From positions 1 through 64,000 of the forward strand of contig CAYVTM010000005.1 in NCBI GenBank assembly GCA_964454645.1: 64,000 nucleotides of DNA, read 5' to 3'. This stretch comes from CAYVTM01 sp964454645 (lineage in GTDB: Bacteria > Bacteroidota > Bacteroidia > Sphingobacteriales > Sphingobacteriaceae). Made by a program: the position numbers and the translations under genes. This document shows positions 51,087 to 59,108 of this stretch, one piece after another. The notes under the pieces were generated by a model that saw only the letters and a program-made list of their open reading frames with translations, was not told where the DNA came from and ran no database searches. How positions within the stretch are numbered: the first letter of the stretch is position 1; every line of letters begins with the position of its first letter.

Positions 51087-53225
51087 TCAACTCTGTACAA
51101 TGGGTAAAGATATAATAAATTCTGTTCCTATACCTTCTTCCGATTCAACTTTAATCTCCCCTTGATGTAACTCTATAATACTGAATACAATCGACAGACC
51201 TAAGCCGGTTCCATCTCCTGCTTTTTTTGTAGTAAAGAAAGGTTCAAATATTCTTTTCTGAATAGCTTCCGGCATTCCCGGTCCATTATCTTTTATTCTT
51301 ATGATAATATTCCCTTCAGATTCTTCAGTATGAATTATTATTTTACCATCCGCTTTATCTCCTGATAGAAGTGCTTGTGCGGCATTATTAATAATATTCA
51401 TAAACACCTGATTCAGTTTACCGGCAAAACACTCAATCTCGGGAATATCTCCCAATTCTTTTATTACGTCAATTTTACCTTTAAAGGTACTGTTCAGAAT
51501 GATCAGGGTCGAATCTATACCATCGTTGATATTGGCGAATTTCAGATCCGATTCATCAAGGCGTGAAAAACTTTTTAATCCTTTTACTATCTCTACTGTT
51601 CGCCCGGCACCATCTTCCATCCCTTTTAATAAGATTTCGATTTCATGTTTCAGGTATTCAAAATCGACTTCCTTTTTCAATTTCTCTACAGGAAGAAACT
51701 CCTCTTCCATTTTTTGAGAAGCTACCACATCATCGTATTTATGTATGATATCAATCAAATCATCGACATCTCTTTTTAGGGGATTGATATTCGAGCTTAC
51801 AAAGTTGATAGGATTATTAATCTCATGTGCAATACCTGCGGTAAGCTGTCCTAAAGAAGCCATTTTTTCTGCATCGACCAATTTGGTCTGGGCATTTTTC
51901 AAATCTTCTAATGTTTTTGCCAACTCGATATTCGATTGATTCAGGGCATAAGTACGTTCATTTACTTTTGCTTCCAACATTACATTTTGCTCACGAATAA
52001 TTCGTTCATTTTCTTGTGATACTCTAAGCGCATCTGCCTGGGAAGCTTCCTTTTCTTTGCGGTAAATATTAATCTTATCGGCAAGGGCAAAAGAAAGCAA
52101 AGTTACTTCCAATGCAGAACCAACCTGAAGTGCGTAAAACGTAAAGTTATTATAGGGCAACACATTTACATTACGTAATACGAAAATACAAACGCTCAAT
52201 AAAAAGATAGACCAGGCAAACAAGAAAAATTCTGCCGAACGTTGTTTTGCCCGCACACCTTTTAAAGCAATCATAAATACAAATATCGCCGATATGAATG
52301 CGGCACCTTGAACAGATAATTGTGCTAAAATATAATTCCCCGCAAACAAGAATACGATACAAATGCTGTAAATAATCATCAGGTATAAAATTACCCGGTT
52401 ATAGCGTGGAGAGAATTCCGAAACATGTAAAAAACGGCGTATGAATGCCAACGCGGTAATTCCGTTTAAATAGGGAACGAGCACTGCACTTGCATTTGCC
52501 AGCCATATATTATCCGGCCACAAAAACCGAAAGGAATATCCCTGCAACATGGCTTGGGAAAGTCCGACAAAAACAATATAACTCACATATACCAGATAGG
52601 TAATATCACGAACAGTAAAAAATATGAACAGGTTATAAATTGCCATCACCAAAATAATTCCGATATAAATGCCGAAAATAAAATCGGCTTTCATAAAGCT
52701 TTCGAAGATGGGTTTACTGTAACCTACATAAATAGGCAATTGCATTTGTTCCGAAGCACGAACCCGCAAATAAAATGTGCGTACAGAATCTTTAGGAATC
52801 TCTACTATGAATACATAATTTTGATGATCGACCAAACGTTCCGAAAAAATTCTTTCTTCCCCCAGGGTATCGGTATGCGCTAAATTATTTGACAGGTCGG
52901 GGGTATATAAAATCAATTCGTCGATAGTGGGGTGTTCGATATCGATGTAGAACAGATCTTGTTCGGTAGTATTACTAAGTTCAATTTTTGCCCAAAATAC
53001 AGAGCTTGTAATCTGCATATTGGGGACGGCATTTTTACTTAGCTCAAACTGTTTATTTTTAACCTCATCAAAAGCCCATATCCCTTCTTTATCTTCTATT
53101 AAGCCTACTTTATTTCCTATAGGGTATTTCGTTTCGAGATCATCAATAACTACCGTTTCCTGAGCAAACGCATCAAGCCCCAAAAACAAAAAAACAAACA
53201 GAAGGGCAGAGTTAGTAAATTTCAT
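51087..53225 (-). CDS. 7TMR-DISM sensor histidine kinase
   Basis: 712 residues from the ATG at 53225 (signal MKFTNSALLFVFLFLGLDAF). Residues about 25-170 form the extracytoplasmic 7TMR-DISMED2 domain, a carbohydrate-binding-like sandwich. Seven membrane helices follow (about 180-385, e.g. FIFGIYIGIILVMAIYNLFI), then a coiled coil (EKEASQADALRVSQENERII). The kinase has the phosphohistidine in GQLTAGIAHEINNPINFVSS and ATPase boxes VFMNIINNAAQALL, IIRIKDNGPGMPE and GDGTGLGLSIVFSI. It overlaps the acyltransferase gene by 14 nt, so is part of that operon. Confidence 0.9.
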   Translation of the reverse strand: MKFTNSALLFVFLFLGLDAFAQETVVIDDLETKYPIGNKVGLIEDKEGIWAFDEVKNKQFELSKNAVPNMQITSSVFWAKIELSNTTEQDLFYIDIEHPTIDELILYTPDLSNNLAHTDTLGEERIFSERLVDHQNYVFIVEIPKDSVRTFYLRVRASEQMQLPIYVGYSKPIFESFMKADFIFGIYIGIILVMAIYNLFIFFTVRDITYLVYVSYIVFVGLSQAMLQGYSFRFLWPDNIWLANASAVLVPYLNGITALAFIRRFLHVSEFSPRYNRVILYLMIIYSICIVFLFAGNYILAQLSVQGAAFISAIFVFMIALKGVRAKQRSAEFFLFAWSIFLLSVCIFVLRNVNVLPYNNFTFYALQVGSALEVTLLSFALADKINIYRKEKEASQADALRVSQENERIIREQNVMLEAKVNERTYALNQSNIELAKTLEDLKNAQTKLVDAEKMASLGQLTAGIAHEINNPINFVSSNINPLKRDVDDLIDIIHKYDDVVASQKMEEEFLPVEKLKKEVDFEYLKHEIEILLKGMEDGAGRTVEIVKGLKSFSRLDESDLKFANINDGIDSTLIILNSTFKGKIDVIKELGDIPEIECFAGKLNQVFMNIINNAAQALLSGDKADGKIIIHTEESEGNIIIRIKDNGPGMPEAIQKRIFEPFFTTKKAGDGTGLGLSIVFSIIELHQGEIKVESEEGIGTEFIISLPIVQS

Positions 53226-53913
53226 TTTCAATATTCGCATTAATTTTCAGCTGATAATCGATTTCCATGCTCCCTTTCGGCCCTACTTCTGTTGCTTGTT
53301 GAATGGGGTTATTGTATAAATCAAAAATGCGCGATCTTTCTTTTTCTTCTGCTTCGGATAAATTATGAATATCTTTTATGATCATTGATGTGGCAACGAA
53401 ATCATCTTTGGGATAAAAAAATGTTCCTTTATCACCTAAGGAAGTTTCAACGATTCCGCCGATTCGTTTTCCAATCCTAACAGTAACGGGAGCGCATAAA
53501 AAAAAGATACTGTCGATGGGTAATTGCATGGCCACAACAACACCAACTCTTGCCATAAATATACTCCCTATTCCTAAACCTGCGACCTCCATAGAGTTCC
53601 ACAGGCCGCATATTTCGCAAGTATTGGGTTTTGCCAATTCATGAACACTGGGATCGTATTTACCAATAGCCGTTTCTATGGGTAACTGTAATTTACCATC
53701 AGCTATTTGAACTCTCGCTCCGCCAAAAACTTTTTGTTTATCCATACTTTCGGCTACGATAACATAAGTACCTTCATGATCCATCCAATCCACACTACTT
53801 GATGTAACTTTCGCTATACCAAAATGTATTTCCAGCAGGCGGCGATGCCCATCAATAAATTTTTCGCACGTCTCTCTATCATCCGGTGCTCTAAACGCTC
53901 TGATGCGTAACAT
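53212..53913 (-). CDS. LuxI/FeeM-like GNAT-fold acyltransferase (putative signal synthase)
   Basis: 233 residues. The N terminus (MLRIRAFRAPDDRETCEKFI) and the block VFGGARVQIADGKLQLPIE (GGAR at 64-67) recall LuxI-type autoinducer synthases and FeeM acyl-amino-acid synthases. E100 in TCEICGLWNSMEVAGLGIGS falls where LuxI has its conserved glutamate; the following arginine of LuxI is absent. A GNAT-like core continues with FMARVGVVVAMQLPIDSIFF. The substrate and product are unknown, and a plain GNAT is possible. Position between a ThiF-like gene and a sensor kinase, with overlapping ends, points to a signalling molecule or to modification of one. Confidence 0.6.
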   Translation of the reverse strand: MLRIRAFRAPDDRETCEKFIDGHRRLLEIHFGIAKVTSSSVDWMDHEGTYVIVAESMDKQKVFGGARVQIADGKLQLPIETAIGKYDPSVHELAKPNTCEICGLWNSMEVAGLGIGSIFMARVGVVVAMQLPIDSIFFLCAPVTVRIGKRIGGIVETSLGDKGTFFYPKDDFVATSMIIKDIHNLSEAEEKERSRIFDLYNNPIQQATEVGPKGSMEIDYQLKINANIENEIY

Positions 53914-53938
53914 TTTGTTCCTGTTCTTTTAAGTGAAC

Positions 53939-55045
53939 TTATTTAATTATCTCTTCAAAATCTATTCTGTATCTTCCCGATTCGGAAGTCTGATTCAATA
54001 AAATACGGCGACAGGTATCGGTAACCATCGCACCTCCCAATACTACCGAAGATGCTAATTGTGGCCAGGTGGTAATTGTCTTCCCCATTTCTGCTAAAGA
54101 ATCTTTCATGCGTTGCGACAAGTTTTCAAAACCTACCATTTTATCCAACAAAGCTAATTTTTCCTGCTGGCTCATACCTTTAACCGCTTCGGTACTTTCA
54201 TAACCGGGAATAGAACCATGAAAGAGCGCACGGCCCGGTTCTCTATCAAAACGTTCTATATCCAACATCCCTCTGTCATTCGTATCCATAATTACAGGGA
54301 TACCCAATGAACGAGCTTTTAAGCGACTAAGCACTTTAATATCGATTCCGTCACATTCCTCTACTAAAATGTCAATGTTTCCTCCATCCGAAAAGAATGC
54401 ATCAATATTCTCATCGTGTAAACCATCAGTAAAACATTTAACCTTAATAAAAGGATCAATTTCTGCAATTTCACGTGCCGCCAAAACTACTTTAGGAATA
54501 CCTATATTATGCAATCCGGTACGAATCCGATTCATATTCGTTAATTCTAAGGAATCAAAATCTGCTAACCGTAATTCTCCGCATATACGCTCCATTGCAA
54601 TTGTAAGCGCAATCGATTGCCCTACCGACAAACCTACGATTCCAATTTTCTTACTTTGTAAAGTATTCCTTTCTTCAACTGTAATTTTATAAATATTCCT
54701 GCTGGTACGAAGTTCGATAAACTCTTGCTCTCCGACAATATGTACCATACGATTGTTCCAGGGATAATATACCCATAGTCCGTAATTCAGGTGCGGAATA
54801 TTATTCAAATGCTTTCCGTAGAGTGCTTCATTCTCTTCTAAACTAAGCCTGCGTTGTGGGTTTCTTATTTTAAACAGTTCAAACAACTGACTCTTTAATT
54901 CATCGTGCACTTGTATCTCCGGATGCTCACAAAGAAGCTTATCAAATGCAACTTTATCATGATCCTCACCCAGACTAAAGAAAATAGCGCTATAAAAATG
55001 TTTATTATTAGCGGTTTTATCTATTAAATTTTGTAATATTTGCAT
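53939..55045 (-). CDS. ThiF/MoeB-like adenylyltransferase (Rv1355c/MoeY N-terminal type)
   Basis: 368 residues. N-terminal extension of about 130 residues with NPQRRLSLEENEALYGKHLN, then the E1-type Rossmann domain: nucleotide loop IGIVGLSVGQSIALTIAMER (138-142 in place of GxGxxG), LADFDSLELTNMNRIRTG with the Asp and Arg of the adenylation site, and DILVEECDGIDIKVLSRLKA. It resembles the first half of Rv1355c/MoeY-type proteins but lacks their nitroreductase-like C-terminal half. No CxxC zinc pair. ThiF proteins adenylate a carboxylate, for example a C-terminal glycine. First gene of the four-gene operon. Confidence 0.77.
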   Translation of the reverse strand: MQILQNLIDKTANNKHFYSAIFFSLGEDHDKVAFDKLLCEHPEIQVHDELKSQLFELFKIRNPQRRLSLEENEALYGKHLNNIPHLNYGLWVYYPWNNRMVHIVGEQEFIELRTSRNIYKITVEERNTLQSKKIGIVGLSVGQSIALTIAMERICGELRLADFDSLELTNMNRIRTGLHNIGIPKVVLAAREIAEIDPFIKVKCFTDGLHDENIDAFFSDGGNIDILVEECDGIDIKVLSRLKARSLGIPVIMDTNDRGMLDIERFDREPGRALFHGSIPGYESTEAVKGMSQQEKLALLDKMVGFENLSQRMKDSLAEMGKTITTWPQLASSVVLGGAMVTDTCRRILLNQTSESGRYRIDFEEIIK

Positions 55046-55062
55046 CTAATATTATACTTTTG
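55031..55062 (+). promoter_or_regulatory. Promoter candidate for the stand-alone receiver gene
   Basis: TTG (55031-55033), 21 bp, TACTTTTG (55055-55062). It would give a leader of about 110 nt before 55179. It overlaps the start region of the divergent ThiF-like gene. Confidence 0.4.
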
Positions 55063-55178
55063 AGATGTTAGCTTAGTGAACATAAATATCAAAATAATAA
55101 TCTTCTTTAAGAATACTTTTGTAATTTTAATTGGTAATGATATTACTTTTAGTCCTGAAATAAAATTTTATTCTGAAC

Positions 55179-55643
55179 ATGTCTGATTCTAAAATTAAAA
55201 TTCTGTATGTGGATGATGAGCAGAACAACCTCAACTCATTCAAAGCTACATTCAGGCGAGAATACGATGTAACTCTAGCCCAATCGGGGCCGGAAGCATT
55301 GGATATTCTTAAAAATGATCGCTTTGAAGTAATTATTACCGACCAACGTATGCCCGGAATGACCGGTGTAGAGTTTCTTTCGTCCATCATCACCGAATAC
55401 CCTGAACCCATACGCATGCTCCTGACCGGGTATGCCGATATACAAGCGGTTATTGATGCGATTAACAAAGGACAAATCTATCAATATATTACCAAACCCT
55501 GGGACGAACAACAAATGCGTGTAATAATTTCCAACGCTTATGAAATCTTTGCACTCCGAAAAGAAAATAAGGAATTGCTGAAAAGTTTAATACGTGTAAA
55601 TGAACAGCTGGAATTCCTTCTTCGTCAAAAATTACTTTCCTGA
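55179..55643 (+). CDS. Stand-alone response regulator receiver
   Basis: 154 residues: a receiver (KIKILYVDDEQNNLNSFKAT) with D55 (VIITDQRMPGMTGVEF), T in LLTGYADIQAVIDAINKGQI and K in YITKPWDEQQM. A 30-residue coiled tail (ALRKENKELLKSLIRVNEQL) ends the protein, with no DNA-binding or enzyme output. It is very like the receiver of the hybrid kinase at 49972-51057, so it is a good candidate relay partner or phosphate sink for this locus. Divergent from the ThiF-like operon. Confidence 0.88.
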   Translation: MSDSKIKILYVDDEQNNLNSFKATFRREYDVTLAQSGPEALDILKNDRFEVIITDQRMPGMTGVEFLSSIITEYPEPIRMLLTGYADIQAVIDAINKGQIYQYITKPWDEQQMRVIISNAYEIFALRKENKELLKSLIRVNEQLEFLLRQKLLS

Positions 55644-55803
55644 TTCCCCAACCCGATAGTATCCCCGCTATATCTTTCTAAATATTTCCCGTAAAAAGTT
55701 GCATATATAGTACTTTATTAAAAATCTGCATTCAAGTTTCATGAATATTATTTACATTTATTTTACGAATATTAATCATATATGTAAAATAAATTTAAAC
55801 TTT

Positions 55804-56028
55804 ATGCCACTGGACAATCAATGTATTTTGTCGTTTATACAGAAACATATAAATGACAAATCAATGCTGAATAAAAATGAACTGATACATTTTCTTGAAG
55901 AAAATGAAGAGGAAATTTTATTTAAAATTTTAGAAATGTGGGACAGCAAAGTACCGAAAAGTAAAGAAGCAATAAATTATCATAAATTATTTTTCGCAGT
56001 CAATGCAAATTTTTACTCGAAAAATTAA
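55804..56028 (+). CDS. Small hypothetical protein
   Basis: 74 residues from the ATG at 55804; 21 more codons upstream (from 55741) are AT-rich and unconvincing. The sequence is helical with an acidic middle (LIHFLEENEEEILFKILEMW) and ends FFAVNANFYSKN. No domain recognised. Its stop is 4 nt from the stop of the convergent DUF2461 gene. A weak prediction. Confidence 0.45.
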   Translation: MPLDNQCILSFIQKHINDKSMLNKNELIHFLEENEEEILFKILEMWDSKVPKSKEAINYHKLFFAVNANFYSKN

Positions 56029-56032
56029 TTAC

Positions 56033-56689
56033 TTAAATACTTCTTGCTAAGAAATCGATCATCGGCTTTAACGTCTTTACAGCGTGAAGTACTGTATCCA
56101 CACCCGATTCATTCATAAGCTCCTTATCGCTTAGAGGTGTAAACGCTACGAATTGTTTCAACTTTAAGAGTTCTATATCGGGATGATCTTTAGGATATTC
56201 CTTAGGAGCATTTTTCAATTTATCTTCCTCAGAAAGCTGCCCAAACAATTGTCTGAATTCCTTATTCTCCAAAATTTTATGAATCTCTTTCGGATTGTAG
56301 TCGATCTCTTGACGAATTTTTTTCAAATCTTCGGGAGTAGGCATCCAATATCCCCCACCTACAAAAGAAGCTCCGGGTTCAATGTGCAGATAGTACCCCG
56401 TCTTTTCCATTCCGGCAATTTTACCGGGAAAGGGTAAACCGAAATTCGTTTTATAGGGATCTTTATTTTTTGAAAAACGAACATCCCTGTATATACGCAT
56501 AATGCATTTTTCGGCATTTACTCCTTTTAACAAAGGTTCGAATCGTACGCTTTTCTTTAATATCTGATCTAAAAATTGTACGGCATCGCTCTTAGCTTGT
56601 TCATACAAATCTTTGTGTGAGCTAAACCAATCCCTGTTATTGTTCTTCTTAACCTCTTTAAGAAAATTGAATGTACTTTTCCGAAGCAT
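56033..56689 (-). CDS. DUF2461 domain-containing protein
   Basis: 218 residues. TFNFLKEVKKNNNRDWFSSH and MRIYRDVRFSKNKDPYKTNF are the family signature blocks, with YYLHIEPGASFVGGGYWMPT and LSDKELMNESGVDTVLHAV later. DUF2461 is of unknown function; the pattern of the conserved R-D-x-R-F-S-K-D/N-K-x-P-Y-K-T block is clear. It is the last gene of the oxidase operon, 1 nt after DUF983, and convergent with the small hypothetical gene. Confidence 0.87.
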   Translation of the reverse strand: MLRKSTFNFLKEVKKNNNRDWFSSHKDLYEQAKSDAVQFLDQILKKSVRFEPLLKGVNAEKCIMRIYRDVRFSKNKDPYKTNFGLPFPGKIAGMEKTGYYLHIEPGASFVGGGYWMPTPEDLKKIRQEIDYNPKEIHKILENKEFRQLFGQLSEEDKLKNAPKEYPKDHPDIELLKLKQFVAFTPLSDKELMNESGVDTVLHAVKTLKPMIDFLARSI

Positions 56690-56690
56690 A

Positions 56691-57113
56691 TTAATTCAGA
56701 TTGGGGTTCGAGTATGTTGGGCTATCAATCTTTTCAAGCTCTTCATCCGGGGCAAAAATATATAACAATATTACCCTTCCGTATCTAAATGTAAATGGCA
56801 TCGACAAAATAATTGCAGCAACAATAATCGATATGTACACCCATTCATTCGGATTATTAAGAAGGAAATATACCAGCACTCCCAAAATCACACTCGTTGC
56901 CACATTCATAGAATAACCGATATACATGGCACTCCAAAAAAACCCAACTTCGTACTCATAGCGCAAATTGCATCTTGAACAATGTGTGTGCATCTGTCTG
57001 AAGTTTTTCAGATCCGTTGATTTTGATTTAAAAATATCTCCTTGGCGACAGCGCGGACACTTACACTTAAGTAAGGAAGAGAACTTCGAGGGCAGCTTGG
57101 AGGAATTTGTCAT
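56691..57113 (-). CDS. DUF983 family membrane protein
   Basis: 140 residues. N-terminal zinc-ribbon-like cysteines (LLKCKCPRCRQGDIFKSKST and HTHCSRCNLRYEYEVGFFW), followed by two membrane segments (AMYIGYSMNVATSVILGVLV and VYISIIVAAIILSMPFTF). DUF983 proteins are common near cytochrome oxidase genes in Proteobacteria and Bacteroidota, which fits its place here. Exact function unknown. Confidence 0.87.
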   Translation of the reverse strand: MTNSSKLPSKFSSLLKCKCPRCRQGDIFKSKSTDLKNFRQMHTHCSRCNLRYEYEVGFFWSAMYIGYSMNVATSVILGVLVYFLLNNPNEWVYISIIVAAIILSMPFTFRYGRVILLYIFAPDEELEKIDSPTYSNPNLN

Positions 57114-57146
57114 AAAAGTAAAATTATGCTATTCCGGGAATAGCTT

Positions 57147-57431
57147 TTAGTTTAAAATTATCTTATCGTCTTCGATTTCGATATCTACTCTTGACTTTAC
57201 ACGATATTTTTTATACCAAAGAAAGCCTAAAGCGCCTACCACTAAATAAGGTGCGGCAAGCAGATACAGAATCCCGTTATTCAATCCTTTGCCGGCATTA
57301 CTCTGTCCGTTACTGATAGATGATTCTACTGCCGCTTTACACATAGGACATTGGGCTGAAGCATCGATAGGGATAAGCAGCACAGCAATCATTATCAAAA
57401 GAAATATCAGAGAAATTTTAAGAATATCCAT
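57147..57431 (-). CDS. Small membrane protein with CPMC motif in the oxidase operon
   Basis: 94 residues: signal or first membrane segment (ISLIFLLIMIAVLLIPIDA), then ASAQCPMCKAAVESSISNG, a second membrane helix (ILYLLAAPYLVVGALGFLWY) and a basic/acidic tail. The CPMC pair, just outside the membrane, could bind copper or heme. Not a family I can name, but its position between the DUF420 and DUF983 genes suggests an oxidase assembly role. Confidence 0.7.
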   Translation of the reverse strand: MDILKISLIFLLIMIAVLLIPIDASAQCPMCKAAVESSISNGQSNAGKGLNNGILYLLAAPYLVVGALGFLWYKKYRVKSRVDIEIEDDKIILN

Positions 57432-57470
57432 AACATATAATATAATCGTTAATGTAACGATTTTGTTTTA

Positions 57471-58001
57471 CTAAAAGGTATAATACGGCGAGATCATTAA
57501 ATAAACGATCACTCCGGTAATGGTAACATACAGCCAAACGGGGTAAGCCCAACGTACCAAACGTTTATGTTTCTCTACCTGCATCTGTAAACCCCTGTGA
57601 AAACTTAGTAATATCAGCGGGAGTACTCCGGCTGCTAAAATAATATGTGTAATTAGTATAGCATAATACACATAACGAATCGTTCCTTCGCCACCGAAAG
57701 TGGTTTCCTTTACGAAATAATGAAAGATGAGATAGGATACTAAAAATATCGCAGAGAGCATAAAGGTTATGATATTAATACGTTTATGCATCCGAATATT
57801 TTTTTGTTTGATATAATACAATGAAATCAAAAGCAGGATTGTACAAGTCGCATTAATGATTGCATTGAGTTTCGGTAAGAAATAAACAAAACCCGGAGTA
57901 TCGATTGTTACAGGAAGTATCTTACGGTTTAAGACAATTACAATCAGAAAAACGAAAATCGAAATCCCGGCAATAAAACGAAAAATGAATTTATCTGACA
58001 T
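57471..58001 (-). CDS. DUF420 family membrane protein
   Basis: 176 residues with five membrane segments. Typical DUF420 features are histidines in helices (KRINIITFMLSAIFLVSYLI, FHYFVKETTFGGEGTIRYVY, ITHIILAAGVLPLILLSFHR). In Bacillus the homologue (CtaM) is needed for active heme A oxidases, so a role in oxidase maturation is likely. Operon position agrees. Confidence 0.86.
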   Translation of the reverse strand: MSDKFIFRFIAGISIFVFLIVIVLNRKILPVTIDTPGFVYFLPKLNAIINATCTILLLISLYYIKQKNIRMHKRINIITFMLSAIFLVSYLIFHYFVKETTFGGEGTIRYVYYAILITHIILAAGVLPLILLSFHRGLQMQVEKHKRLVRWAYPVWLYVTITGVIVYLMISPYYTF

Positions 58002-58054
58002 AGTATGTATAAGAGCCTTTCGAGAATAAATTATCGGGCTCGATCTTGTTAAAA

Positions 58055-58738
58055 TTATTTCTTCCCGGCCAGTTGTTCTTTCATCAGTACTTTCATCTCA
58101 TCAATAAGGGTATCTACCGCTCCGGCAGAAGTACCATCGTAAAAACCGCGAATATGCTTGTCTTTATCGATTAATACGAATAATTCGGTATGAATAAAAT
58201 CTTCGGGACCCCCATCGCCCTGTAAAGCGTTTACAAGGTAGTCTCTACGTGCTAAATCGTAGATATGGGCTTTGTTGCCTGTGAGTAAATGCCACTTACT
58301 GCGCATAGCTCCATACTCTTTCCCGTATTCGGCTAATACCGGAACGGAATCGACCTCGGGATTAACGGTAAAGGAAAGGAATTTTACCCGGGGAGTGGTT
58401 TGAAATTTTTCCTGAAGTCGCGCCATTTGCGTACTCATTTTAGGGCAAATGGTTGGGCAGGTTACGAAGAAAAAGTCGGCAACATAAAGAGTGTTTTCCA
58501 AACTGTCTTGCGTAATGGTATCCCCAAACTGATTTACTAATTTAAAATTACCAAGCGTATGATAAACGGTATCCAGTTGCAGCTCTCCGTCCACCATTCT
58601 TTCTTCTACGTAGCGTTCACCATAAACAGGCAAGGGCATATAATGGTTTGTTCCTGTTTTGAGTAACAAGTACGCAAGCACAGGAACAAACAATAAGATG
58701 AATAAAAGTATAAGATTTTTTATCCCTCGTGAATTCAT
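58055..58738 (-). CDS. SCO1/SenC-family copper chaperone
   Basis: 227 residues from the ATG at 58738, 2 nt after the upstream subunit IV stop; eight more codons upstream are possible. One N-terminal membrane anchor (NLILLFILLFVPVLAYLLLK), then a thioredoxin-like domain with the copper pair in FFFVTCPTICPKMSTQMARL and the third ligand histidine in PEDFIHTELFVLIDKDKHIR. SCO proteins deliver copper to the CuA site of subunit II. Confidence 0.92.
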   Translation of the reverse strand: MNSRGIKNLILLFILLFVPVLAYLLLKTGTNHYMPLPVYGERYVEERMVDGELQLDTVYHTLGNFKLVNQFGDTITQDSLENTLYVADFFFVTCPTICPKMSTQMARLQEKFQTTPRVKFLSFTVNPEVDSVPVLAEYGKEYGAMRSKWHLLTGNKAHIYDLARRDYLVNALQGDGGPEDFIHTELFVLIDKDKHIRGFYDGTSAGAVDTLIDEMKVLMKEQLAGKK

Positions 58739-58740
58739 TT

Positions 58741-59079
58741 TTACAGTCGAATGTTTAACCAATAATTACCTTCATACAACATCCATATTATAAAGAATAT
58801 AATAAAGAGTGTTGGTATAAGGATAGAATATATTAAGCCCAGTTTCTCAAACTTGAGGTGCATGAAATAGGCAACGATATAATATGCTTTCATCAAAGTA
58901 AGGGTAATGTATAGTATATTACCGATTTCGTGCCCCATGATACCTTTAGGGATTAACACCAATGCAATAAAGAACTCTATTGAAGTAATTCCAAACAATA
59001 CCCAAAACACATTCCAGATTTTCTTTTTGCTCATCGCGGCTTCTGTATGATGAGCTGTTGAATGTTGATCTGCTGACAT
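58741..59079 (-). CDS. Cytochrome c oxidase subunit IV-type protein
   Basis: 112 residues with three membrane segments (IWNVFWVLFGITSIEFFIAL, ILYITLTLMKAYYIVAYFMH, LIYSILIPTLFIIFFIIWML). It has the bacterial COX4 pattern of MKAYYIVAYFMHL. A soluble N-terminal segment begins ADQHSTAHHTEA. Accessory subunit of the aa3 enzyme. Confidence 0.87.
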   Translation of the reverse strand: MSADQHSTAHHTEAAMSKKKIWNVFWVLFGITSIEFFIALVLIPKGIMGHEIGNILYITLTLMKAYYIVAYFMHLKFEKLGLIYSILIPTLFIIFFIIWMLYEGNYWLNIRL

Positions 59080-59108
59080 ATTTTTTAATTTACAGGTTTC
59101 TTAAATAA

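Noticed and set aside
57147..57431. The 94-residue CPMC protein as a cytochrome c
   Set aside because: The motif is CxxC followed by lysine, not histidine, so it cannot bind heme covalently in the usual way.
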